A stretch of 64,000 bases of DNA from positions 7,268 to 71,267 of the forward strand of contig VAWK01000052.1 of NCBI GenBank assembly GCA_005885515.1, in the 5' to 3' direction. The translations under genes were made by a program, and so were the position numbers. The notes under the pieces were generated by a model, which was given only the letters and a program-made list of their open reading frames with translations, had not been told where the DNA came from and did no database searches. The DNA comes from Actinomycetota bacterium. Lineage in GTDB: Bacteria; Actinomycetota; Thermoleophilia; Solirubrobacterales; Solirubrobacteraceae. Shown in pieces: positions 49,872 to 57,169 of the stretch (positions are counted from its first letter, which is position 1; every line of letters begins with the position of its first letter).

Positions 49872-50663
49872 TCACTCCGAGCCGGGGCTGCGCGCCAAGC
49901 CCGTGTCGGAGGGGTGGGAGGAATCGGAGAACTCGCGGAACAGGCCGGTGACCACGAACGCCACCTGCTCGCCGATGTCCACCGCGTTGTCGCCGATCCG
50001 CTCCAGCGCGCGAGCGACGAGGATCATGTGCATCGCCCACTCGCGCGTGTCGGGGTCATCACCGATCTCGATCGCCATGCGGAAGATCTCCCGGTTGAGC
50101 CGGTTGATCTCGCGGTCTTGGCGGACGAGATCCTCGGCGAGGTCGACCGCGCGACCGGCGAAGGCGGCCTTGGCCTGAGTCACCTCGGAGCGCGCGCAGG
50201 CGCCCATCCGCGCCAGTGCCTCCAGCACCTCGCGGCGGACCGGCGGCTCGTGGCCCGAGAGCGGGATCATCTTGGCGATGTTCACGCACTGGTCTCCCAT
50301 CCGCTCGATGTGCTTGATCATGTGAAGCAGCGCCGCCACGAGCCGTAGATCGCCTGCCACCGGCGCCTGCAGTGCGAGCAGCGAGAGGATGCCCTGGTGC
50401 ACCTCTAGATAGCGACCGTCGACGCGGTCGTCGTCTGCGATCACCATCTGCGCCAGCTCCACGTCCTGGTGGCTGAGCGCCTCCAGCACACGGTCGAGCT
50501 GCTCGAGGATCAAATCGAGGCCTCCGAGCGCGTGGGCTTCGAGCCGCTGCAGCTGTTGCTGAAAGTGCGCGCGACCCTGACTCAGCCCGCCCGGCGCCGA
50601 TCGGCCCGCGGGCGGCGCCGGCGAGCCGCCGCTGTCGGCGTGTTCCCTCCACGCGGAGCTCAT
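49872..50663 (-). CDS. phoU: Phosphate transport regulator PhoU
   Basis: 263 residues, ATG start. After a 30-residue Pro/Gly-rich lead comes the two-repeat PhoU helical bundle: HFQQQLQRLEAHALGGLDLILEQLDRVLEALSHQD, DLRLVAALLHMIKHIERMGDQCVNIAKM, and the second half DREINRLNREIFRMAIEIGDD ... HMILVARALERIGDNAVDIGEQVAFVVTG. The E-R-x-GD-x-x-N/D metal-binding motifs are intact in both halves. PhoU restrains Pst uptake and the sensor kinase. It follows pstB by 57 bases in the same direction. Confidence 0.93.
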   Translation of the reverse strand: MSSAWREHADSGGSPAPPAGRSAPGGLSQGRAHFQQQLQRLEAHALGGLDLILEQLDRVLEALSHQDVELAQMVIADDDRVDGRYLEVHQGILSLLALQAPVAGDLRLVAALLHMIKHIERMGDQCVNIAKMIPLSGHEPPVRREVLEALARMGACARSEVTQAKAAFAGRAVDLAEDLVRQDREINRLNREIFRMAIEIGDDPDTREWAMHMILVARALERIGDNAVDIGEQVAFVVTGLFREFSDSSHPSDTGLARSPGSE

Positions 50664-50720
50664 GTCGGAGGGCGCACCGGCGCCGCTGGGGCCGAGGCTC
50701 GCCCCCTCGGGCGCGGAGCG

Positions 50721-51653
50721 CTAGCCGAACTTCCCCGTGACATATTCCTCGGTCCGCGGATCGCCGGGGGTCGTGAAGATCTCCTGCGTGGCGCCCACCT
50801 CGATCAGGCGGCCATCGAGCATGAACGCGGTGCGGTCAGCCACGCGCGCGGCCTGCTGCATGTTGTGGGTGACGATCACGATCGTCACCCGGCGCTTGAG
50901 CTGATCGATCAGCTCCTCGATCTTCAGGGTGGCGATGGGATCGAGCGCCGAGCACGGCTCGTCCATCAGGATCACCTCCGGATTCACGGCGAGCGAGCGG
51001 GCGATGCACAGCCGCTGCTGCTGGCCCCCCGATAGCCCGGCGCCAGGCTCGCCCAGGCGGTCGGCCACCTCGTCCCACAGCCCCGCGCTGCGCAGTGCCG
51101 CCTCCACCTTGGCGCGCAGCTCCGCCTTGGAGCCCTGGCTGCGCCCGCGCATGGTCAGCCGCAGGCCGGCGGCGACGTTGTCGAAGACCGACATCGTCGG
51201 AAACGGATTCGGCTTCTGGAAGACCATCCCGATCGCGCGACGCACCGCCACGACGTCGACCGCGCCGTCGTATATGTCGAGCTCGTCCAGCAGCACCTTG
51301 CCCTCGGCGCGCGCGCCGGGTATCTCCTCGTGCATGCGGTTGATGCACCGTACCATCGTCGACTTGCCGCAGCCCGAGGGGCCGATGATCGCGGTCACCT
51401 CGTTGGCGTTGAACTCGAGGTCTACTCCCCTGACGGCCTCGTTCGCTCCGTAGAAGGCACGCAGGCCCCGAAGCGTCACGCTCAGCCCGGGTTCGGTGCC
51501 AGCGGGCGTTCCGAGGCCGGATGCGTAGGGCTGGGTGGGGGGGCTCTGCGGTCTCGCGGGCATGGATTGTGGCGGACCGAGGGGACCTCGCTTGTTGAGT
51601 AGATCGTCGGGCTCCACGTCTGCGACCCTCGCAGCGGGCCTCTCGAAGCTCAT
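50721..51653 (-). CDS. pstB: Phosphate ABC transporter ATP-binding protein PstB
   Basis: 310 residues from ATG 51653, overlapping the pstA stop; the ORF extension to 52379 is antisense or out of frame. After a long N-terminal lead (about 55 residues, Pro-rich) comes the ATPase: Walker [11 protein letters not shown]-loop [20 protein letters not shown], signature [15 protein letters not shown], Walker [23 protein letters not shown] and H-loop [21 protein letters not shown] is a PstB hallmark. The first 50 residues are not usual and could be mis-started (MPARPQSP further down is an option). Confidence 0.93.
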   Translation of the reverse strand: MSFERPAARVADVEPDDLLNKRGPLGPPQSMPARPQSPPTQPYASGLGTPAGTEPGLSVTLRGLRAFYGANEAVRGVDLEFNANEVTAIIGPSGCGKSTMVRCINRMHEEIPGARAEGKVLLDELDIYDGAVDVVAVRRAIGMVFQKPNPFPTMSVFDNVAAGLRLTMRGRSQGSKAELRAKVEAALRSAGLWDEVADRLGEPGAGLSGGQQQRLCIARSLAVNPEVILMDEPCSALDPIATLKIEELIDQLKRRVTIVIVTHNMQQAARVADRTAFMLDGRLIEVGATQEIFTTPGDPRTEEYVTGKFG

Positions 51654-52546
51654 GAGAGGCGGCTCCGGTGCGCGATTAGGCGCGCGATCACGTTCAGTGC
51701 CCCGATCATGAGCACGAGCGTAAGCGCGGCGCCCCAGGCACGGTTTACCACGGCGGTGGTCGGAGACGTGACGTCGTTGTAGATCTGAACGGGCAGCGAG
51801 TTCGTGAACTGGTCCAGGTTGAGGTTCGTCTTCAGTGTTGAAGCCGCGGTGAACAGTAGCGGCGCGGTCTCTCCAGCGGCGCGCGCGACCGCCAGCAGCA
51901 CGCCGGTGAGGAGCCCCGCCAGCGCCGTGGGCAGCACGATGCGCGCGATTACCCGCCAGCGGGGAGCGCCGAGCGCCAGCGCGGCCTCGCGCAGGCCATT
52001 GGGGACGAGCAGCAGGATCACCTCGGCCGAGCGGGTCACGACTGGCAGCATCAGCAGGCCGAGCGCGAACGAGCCCTTGTAGCCGGCGTAGCTGGTGCCG
52101 GTTCCGACTATCAGCACGATGTATATAAACAGCCCGAAGACGATCGACGGAACGCCCGTGAGGACGTCGATGAAGAAGCGCACTGTCGAGGCCAGGCGAC
52201 CGTCCTTGCCGTACTCGACTAGCCATACGGCCACGCCGATGCCGACCGGGATCGAGATCGCCGAGGCCAGCGCCACGATCTCGATCGTGCCCAGGATCGC
52301 GCTCTTGATCCCGCCGATGCTCGCGCTGCGAAAGAACGTGTTGCCCGTCGGGTCGCTGCTGAAGAAGCTCGGGCTCCACGAGCCGAGCCCCTTGCGCAGC
52401 AGGTAGTAGATGATCAGCGCGAGCGGTATCAGGGCGATCGCGGTCGCCGCGAGGATGCCGGCGCGCGCCAGCCGGTCCCTGCGCCGGCGGCTCGGAGCTA
52501 CGGCGAAGCGCGCCAACTGCTGTGCGGATGCGCCGCGCGCGCTCAT
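51650..52546 (-). CDS. pstA: Phosphate ABC transporter permease PstA
   Basis: 298 residues, ATG overlapping the pstC stop (ATGA). Six membrane segments: [20 protein letters not shown], then [26 protein letters not shown] (permease motif start), [66 protein letters not shown], and the C-terminal [20 protein letters not shown]. The EAA-type loop and the GVPSIVFGL motif are intact. Moves phosphate with PstC. Confidence 0.93.
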   Translation of the reverse strand: MSARGASAQQLARFAVAPSRRRRDRLARAGILAATAIALIPLALIIYYLLRKGLGSWSPSFFSSDPTGNTFFRSASIGGIKSAILGTIEIVALASAISIPVGIGVAVWLVEYGKDGRLASTVRFFIDVLTGVPSIVFGLFIYIVLIVGTGTSYAGYKGSFALGLLMLPVVTRSAEVILLLVPNGLREAALALGAPRWRVIARIVLPTALAGLLTGVLLAVARAAGETAPLLFTAASTLKTNLNLDQFTNSLPVQIYNDVTSPTTAVVNRAWGAALTLVLMIGALNVIARLIAHRSRLS

Positions 52547-53574
52547 GGCTGGGCGGCCTGCTCGGCGATCGGCTGTGCGGTGGCGAGGGCAGCCTCGCCG
52601 GCGGCGGGCCGAAAACCGCCGGGGCGCGAGGCCCTCACCACGAGCAGGCGCGCGACGCCGTTGACCAGCAGGGTGAGCACGAACAGCACGAGCCCGGCGG
52701 CGAACAGCGCCGAGCGATGCAGGCCCTGGGCCTCGCCGAACTCGTTCGCGATCACAGCGGCGAGGCTGTAGCCCTGGCCGAACAGGTGCTTGCCGAGCTG
52801 CGGCGCGTCGCCGATCAGGATCGTCACGGCGATCGTCTCACCGAGCGCGCGGCCGAGGCCGAGCATCGCGCCGCCGACGATGCCCGAGCGGCAATAGGGC
52901 ATCACGGCGGTGCGGATCATCTCCCAGCGTGTCGCGCCCAGCCCCAGCGCGGCTTCCTTCAGGTCGGCCGGCACGGTCGCCATCACCTCGCGGCTGATCG
53001 CGCTGACGATCGGCAGGATCATGATCGCCAGCACGAGTCCGGTGATGAAGTAGTTCGGGATCGTCACGGCTCCGCCGCCCACGAACGGGATGAACGACAG
53101 CCGGTCGGCCGCCCACTGCTCGGCCCCTTGCAGTTTGGGAGCGAGGAAGAAGATCCCCCACAGCCCGTAGACGACGGACGGCACGGCGGCGAGCAGCTCC
53201 ACGAGCACCGTCAGCGCCGTGCGCAGGCGCAGCGGGCACAGCTCGGTGGCGTACAGCGCCGTGGCCACCGCGATCGGAACGCCGAGCAGCAGGGCCAGCC
53301 CGGAGGTGATCAGGGTGCCCACGAGCAGCGGCAGGGCGCCGAAGTGCTGGGCGTTGACGTTCCAGTCGTTGTTGAACGTGAACCCGAACACCCCCTCCCT
53401 GGCGAAGGCGGGCCGGGCTTCGCCGACCAGGCGGATGAAGAAGTAGACAATCAGCGCCAGGATCAGCAGCGCCAGCGCGGTGAGCCCGTACTTCAGGGCC
53501 CGGTCGGGCAGGCGCGCCAGCGGCGGCCGCTCGAGCGCCGAGCGGCCGCCGAGGGGCAGGGATGCGCTCTCCAC
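52543..53574 (-). CDS. pstC: Phosphate ABC transporter permease PstC
   Basis: 343 residues, GTG start. Six membrane segments and a large external loop; [25 protein letters not shown] and [48 protein letters not shown] carry the permease motif. The extra 40-residue N-terminus is Arg/Leu-rich and cytoplasmic. It lies 38 bases after the pstS stop in the same direction, so the order is pstS-pstC-pstA-pstB-phoU. Confidence 0.93.
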   Translation of the reverse strand: MESASLPLGGRSALERPPLARLPDRALKYGLTALALLILALIVYFFIRLVGEARPAFAREGVFGFTFNNDWNVNAQHFGALPLLVGTLITSGLALLLGVPIAVATALYATELCPLRLRTALTVLVELLAAVPSVVYGLWGIFFLAPKLQGAEQWAADRLSFIPFVGGGAVTIPNYFITGLVLAIMILPIVSAISREVMATVPADLKEAALGLGATRWEMIRTAVMPYCRSGIVGGAMLGLGRALGETIAVTILIGDAPQLGKHLFGQGYSLAAVIANEFGEAQGLHRSALFAAGLVLFVLTLLVNGVARLLVVRASRPGGFRPAAGEAALATAQPIAEQAAQP

Positions 53575-53612
53575 GGCCCTCCTCTAGCTGGTCGGGGGCG
53601 CCATCGTGCCGG

Positions 53613-54698
53613 TTAGCGCAGTGGTTTGGCGTTGCACTGCAGCGAGCCGGCAGCCGCCTTCGATTTGGCGAGGATCGCGGGGGGCAGCGAGGCGTAGTCG
53701 GCCTGACCGAGGATCGACTGGCCTTCGCTCAAGCCGTATTGGATGAACTTGACCACCCCCTTGGCGGCTGATTCGCCGCCGGGGATGCCCGCCTTGCAGA
53801 GGTCCTTGTTGACGATGATGAACGTCTGCGAGGTGATCGGGTAGCTGTTGGTCCCGGACGGATTGCTGATCTTGATCCCCAGGTTGGGCGGCACTGTCAC
53901 GCTCGCCGCCGCCGCGCTGGTCGAGGCCAGCGAGGGCGCCACGAACTGCCCGGCCTTGTTCTTGACCGAGGCGTAGGTGAAGTTGTGCTGCAGCGCGTAC
54001 GCCTGCTCGACGTAGCCGACGGCACCGCCCGTCTGCTGGACCGCGCCGGCCACGCCGGCGTTGCCCTTGGCGCCGGTGCCCGTGGGCCATTGCACGTCCT
54101 TGCCTTCACCGACCTTGGCCTTGAATTCGGGGTCGACGGCGGCGAGGAAGCCGGTGAATCCGGCCGTGGTGCCCGATGAGTCCGAGCGATGGATCACGGT
54201 GATGGCCGTTCCGGGCAGCGACACGCCGGGGTTCAGCGCCTTGATCTCGGGATCGCTCCACGTCTTGACCTTGCCGAGGTAGATGTCGGCGATCGTCTTG
54301 CCATCGAGCTTCAACCCGGTCTTCACGCCGGGCAGGTTGTAGCTGACCGTGATCGCGCCGAGGAACATCGGGATCTGGACCGCCGTGCTGCCGTTCTTGG
54401 CGACCGCGCTTTCATCGGCGGGCTTGAGCGGTGGGTCGCTTGCACCGAAGTCGACGGTCCTCGACTCGAGCGCCGTGATCCCGGCGCCCGAGCCTACCGC
54501 CTGGTAGTTGACGGTCAGGCCCGACTGCGCCGAAGCCCACTGATCGTAGACGGGTGCGGCGAACGTCGAACCGGCGCCGGAGATCGTGCCTGCGGCGGCA
54601 CCCGAGCCCCCCGACGATTTTTTGCTGCTGCCACACGCGGCCAGGCCGACCGCGAGCACGGCTGCGCTGGCGAGCAGGCCGGTCTTTCTCAGGATCAC
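53613..54698 (-). CDS. pstS: Phosphate-binding lipoprotein PstS
   Basis: 361 residues, GTG with GAGAGGAG upstream. Lipoprotein signal with lipobox LAAC (Cys at residue 22), Gly/Ser linker, then the binding protein: SGAGSTFAAPVYDQWA, GSGAGITAL (phosphate cup), VDFGASDPPL, IHRSDSSGTTAGFTGFL, GAKGNAGVAGAV and SYPITSQTFIIV. The phosphate-contacting Ser, Asp, Arg and Thr residues are all visible. It captures phosphate outside the membrane for PstCAB. PHO-box repeats lie 120-160 bases upstream, inside the 3' part of the neighbouring regulator gene. Confidence 0.95.
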   Translation of the reverse strand: MILRKTGLLASAAVLAVGLAACGSSKKSSGGSGAAAGTISGAGSTFAAPVYDQWASAQSGLTVNYQAVGSGAGITALESRTVDFGASDPPLKPADESAVAKNGSTAVQIPMFLGAITVSYNLPGVKTGLKLDGKTIADIYLGKVKTWSDPEIKALNPGVSLPGTAITVIHRSDSSGTTAGFTGFLAAVDPEFKAKVGEGKDVQWPTGTGAKGNAGVAGAVQQTGGAVGYVEQAYALQHNFTYASVKNKAGQFVAPSLASTSAAAASVTVPPNLGIKISNPSGTNSYPITSQTFIIVNKDLCKAGIPGGESAAKGVVKFIQYGLSEGQSILGQADYASLPPAILAKSKAAAGSLQCNAKPLR

Positions 54699-54761
54699 TG
54701 CGTCTCCTCTCGGTGGATTTGCGTACAGATCGCTGACGCGTTGTGCCGTTGGACGGCGCCG

Positions 54762-55256
54762 TCAAAATGGAGCGCGCTCGCGCGAGCTTGCGCCGATCCG
54801 GCGCTGCGTGGGCAAGTCTGTTAAGCGTCCGGCGTCCGGATGTGAAGATCTCGTGAAGGCTCGATCCATCGCGGGCGTCGGCCCGCGCGCCCGCCGGGCT
54901 CTGCGCGGCACCGGCCGCGGGCGGGGTTGGAACCGGTAGCCGAAGCCGGGATGGGTGTGAATGAAGCGACGGTCTGGCATCGTCGCTTCCAGCTTTGCGC
55001 GCAGCTTGCTGACGTACACGTCGACCGAGCGATCGCCCGCGCGCAGATCGCCGCCCCACGCCGCGTTAGGCTCTTCCCGGCTCACTATCGCGCCGATCCG
55101 CTGCGCCATCGCGGCCAGCAGCTCGAATGCGCGCACCGACAGCGTCAGCGCCTGGCCCGTCGCCAGGGCCAGCCCCTCGCCCAGGCGAATCTCGAGCTCG
55201 CCCGCATACAGGACCTCGGCGCTCTCCCGAAGTGGCGACGCGGGTAGTGGCGACAC
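54762..55256 (-). CDS. Receiver-less winged-helix (Trans_reg_C) regulator
   Basis: 164 residues from GTG 55256; the ORF track start 55457 would place the 11-bp repeats inside the gene. Residues about 20-105 are an OmpR/PhoB-type winged helix (LSVRAFELLAAMAQRIGAIVSREE ... DRSVDVYVSKLRAKLEATMPDRRFIHTHPGFGYRF), closely like the output domain of the regulator at 48884. There is no receiver domain before it. The last 55 residues are basic and overlap the presumed pstS promoter. It may compete with the full regulator for the same boxes; this is inference. Confidence 0.75.
   Translation of the reverse strand: MSPLPASPLRESAEVLYAGELEIRLGEGLALATGQALTLSVRAFELLAAMAQRIGAIVSREEPNAAWGGDLRAGDRSVDVYVSKLRAKLEATMPDRRFIHTHPGFGYRFQPRPRPVPRRARRARGPTPAMDRAFTRSSHPDAGRLTDLPTQRRIGASSRERAPF
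54819..54858. promoter_or_regulatory. PHO-box-like direct repeats upstream of pstS
   Basis: On plus: TGTTAAG at 54819, TGTGAAG at 54841, CGTGAAG at 54852, that is spacing 22 and 11. On the pstS (minus) strand this reads CTTCACGAGAT CTTCACATCCG, with a CTTAAC one slot further. Period and core fit actinobacterial PHO boxes (GTTCACC type). Confidence 0.65.
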
Positions 55257-55301
55257 GGGTCCTACCCTCGCACGCGCGTCATACGGAAGAGTTGCTAATT
55301 C

Positions 55302-55329
55302 GTAATCGGGCCGTGAAAAATTCGTAAAG
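55302..55329. promoter_or_regulatory. Three PHO-box-like repeats in a divergent promoter
   Basis: CGTAATCGGGC, CGTGAAAAATT, CGTAAAGGGCG at 55302, 55313 and 55324: three units with exact 11-base period. Also seen as AATTCGTAA twice, 22 bases apart. It lies between the receiver-less regulator (minus) and the DUF47 gene (plus). Confidence 0.7.
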
Positions 55330-55392
55330 GGCGGCGGCGGCGAGACGCGCTCAATATGCTCGCCGGGTGAGCTTCCTGCGCGCCCCCGCCCG

Positions 55393-56028
55393 ATGAGGTT
55401 CCTGCGCCGCCGTGCGGACGGCACCCTGATGGCGCTGGTGGAGGAGGCCGGGCGCAACGTGCAGCGGTCGGGTCTGCTGCTGCACGACCTGCTGGCCGAC
55501 TACCCCGAGCACGCGACCTTGGCCCAGGACCTCAAGGTCTGCGAGCAGGAAGGCGACCGCATCACCCATGACATCATCCACCGGCTCGCCGGCCGGCACG
55601 TCCGGGCTCCGTTCGGCGCGGGTGACGGCTATTCGCTGGCCACCGCGCTCGATGACATCGTCGACCACTCCGAGCACGCGGCCGCGCAGCTCGGCCTGTA
55701 CCGGGTGGAAGCGCCCATGGAGCAGGCGGTGGAGTTCGCCGACGTGCTCGTCGGCGCCGGCGAGCAGATCGCGCAGGCGCTGCGCTCGCTGCGCACGGGT
55801 ACCGACCTGGCGCCACACCTGGTGGAGATACACCGCCTGGAGAACGAGGGTGATCGCCTGCAGCGCGACGCCGTGGCCTCGCTGTTCGCCGGCGGCATCG
55901 ACCCCATGGTGGTTATCCGCTGGAAGGACATCTTTGAGTCGCTGGAGACGGCCGTCGACGCGTGCGAGAGGGTGGCCCACGTGCTCGAGGGCATCACCTT
56001 GAAGCAGAGGCGCTGGCCAAGCCGCTGA
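55393..56028 (+). CDS. DUF47 (PhoU-like, Pit accessory) protein
   Basis: 211 residues, ATG start. PhoU-like helical bundle of the DUF47/YkaA family: FLRRRADGTLMALVEEAGRNVQRSGLLLHDLL, LKVCEQEGDRITHDIIHRLAG, ATALDDIVDHSEHAAAQLGLYRV, and IHRLENEGDRLQRDAVASLFAGG ... ESLETAVDACERVAHVLEGITLK. E-x-x-x-D and EGDR motifs fit metal binding. Usually followed by a PiT phosphate permease gene, which is missing here; cysD comes next after 214 bases. PHO-box-like repeats upstream tie it to phosphate control. Confidence 0.9.
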   Translation: MRFLRRRADGTLMALVEEAGRNVQRSGLLLHDLLADYPEHATLAQDLKVCEQEGDRITHDIIHRLAGRHVRAPFGAGDGYSLATALDDIVDHSEHAAAQLGLYRVEAPMEQAVEFADVLVGAGEQIAQALRSLRTGTDLAPHLVEIHRLENEGDRLQRDAVASLFAGGIDPMVVIRWKDIFESLETAVDACERVAHVLEGITLKQRRWPSR

Positions 56029-56185
56029 GCCCGCCCGCCAACGCGCTCAGGCGCACGACCTCGACGCGCACAGCGCCGGCGAAGCGCCTGGGGCGGCCGG
56101 GGAGCCCACGCCTCGTGCAGTTCTTGAAATGTCTGCGGGGGCAGCCTAATGTTGACTGGTCTCGCCCCGTAGCCTGTCGCCAGGC

Positions 56186-56226
56186 GTGGCTAAAGAGGCT
56201 GGGAGGAGCCCGCGGGAAAAAGCCAC
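56186..56226 (+). promoter_or_regulatory. Possible leader hairpin upstream of cysD
   Basis: GTGGCT (56186-56191) can pair with AGCCAC (56221-56226), enclosing a GGCTGGGAGGAGCC inner hairpin, 17 bases before the preferred cysD ATG. It could hide or expose the translation start. It does not match any riboswitch I know. Confidence 0.25.
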
Positions 56227-56242
56227 CTCACATCCAGCAGGG

Positions 56243-57169
56243 ATGCCCGTCAGCGACCGTCAGAGCACCTACCACCTCTCCCACCTGCGCACCTTGGAGG
56301 CCGAGGCCGTGCACGTGATGCGCGAGGTCGCGGCCGAATTCGAGCGCCCGGTGCTGCTGTTCAGCGGCGGCAAGGACTCGATCGCGCTGCTGCGCCTGGC
56401 CGAGAAGGCGTTTCGGCCGGCGCGGTTCCCGTTCCCGGTGATGCACGTCGACACCGGGCACAACTTCCCCGAGGCGCTCGAGCTTCGCGACCGGCGCATG
56501 GCCGAGCTCGGCGAGCGCCTGATCGTGGCCTCGGTCGAGCACTCGATCAGGCGCGGGCGGGTCGCGGAGGAGACCGGTCCGCGGGCATCGCGCAACGCCC
56601 TGCAGACGGTCACGCTGCTGGACGCGATCGCCGAGCACGGCTTCGACGCGGCCTTCGGAGGCGCCCGTCGCGACGAGGAGCGCGCGCGCGCCAAGGAGCG
56701 CATCCTGTCCTTCCGCAACGCGTTCGGCCAATGGGAGCCGCAGCGTCAGCGTCCAGAGGTGTGGAGCCTTTACAATGGGCGCGTCCGCAAGGGAGAGCAC
56801 GCGCGCGTCTTCCCCATCTCCAACTGGACCGAGCTCGACGTGTGGCAGTACATCGCGGAGGAGCGCCTGGAGGTGCCGGCGATCTACTTCGCGCATGAGC
56901 GCGAGGTCTTCTTGCGGGACGGCATGCTGTACGCCGTGAGCCCGTTCGTCGAGCTGATGGACGGGGAGCGGCCGTTCACCGCCAGGGTCCGCTACCGCAC
57001 CGTCGGGGATATGAGCTGCACCGGCGCGATCGAGTCCTCCGCGACGACGCTGGCAGAGATCGTGGCCGAGATCGCGGGCACCGACGTGACCGAGCGCGGC
57101 CAGACCCGGGGCGACGACAGGGCCAGCGAGGCGGCGATGGAGGATCGCAAGCGGCAGGGGTACTTCTGA
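56243..57169 (+). CDS. cysD: Sulfate adenylyltransferase subunit 2 (CysD)
   Basis: 308 residues from ATG 56243; GTG 56186 is an alternative. PP-loop ATP pyrophosphatase fold: VLLFSGGKDSIALLRLAEKAF near residue 35, then MHVDTGHNFPEALELRDRRM, FGGARRDEERARAKERILSFRNAFGQWEPQRQRPE and PISNWTELDVWQYI. Together with CysN it makes adenosine phosphosulfate from ATP and sulfate. Stop and the cysNC start overlap (TGATG), so the pair is one operon. The rest of assimilation (reductases, transporter) is not in the window. Confidence 0.94.
   Translation: MPVSDRQSTYHLSHLRTLEAEAVHVMREVAAEFERPVLLFSGGKDSIALLRLAEKAFRPARFPFPVMHVDTGHNFPEALELRDRRMAELGERLIVASVEHSIRRGRVAEETGPRASRNALQTVTLLDAIAEHGFDAAFGGARRDEERARAKERILSFRNAFGQWEPQRQRPEVWSLYNGRVRKGEHARVFPISNWTELDVWQYIAEERLEVPAIYFAHEREVFLRDGMLYAVSPFVELMDGERPFTARVRYRTVGDMSCTGAIESSATTLAEIVAEIAGTDVTERGQTRGDDRASEAAMEDRKRQGYF

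Noticed and set aside
56029-56242. SAM or other known riboswitch before cysD
   Set aside because: A small hairpin is possible, but conserved SAM-riboswitch sequence blocks are not seen.
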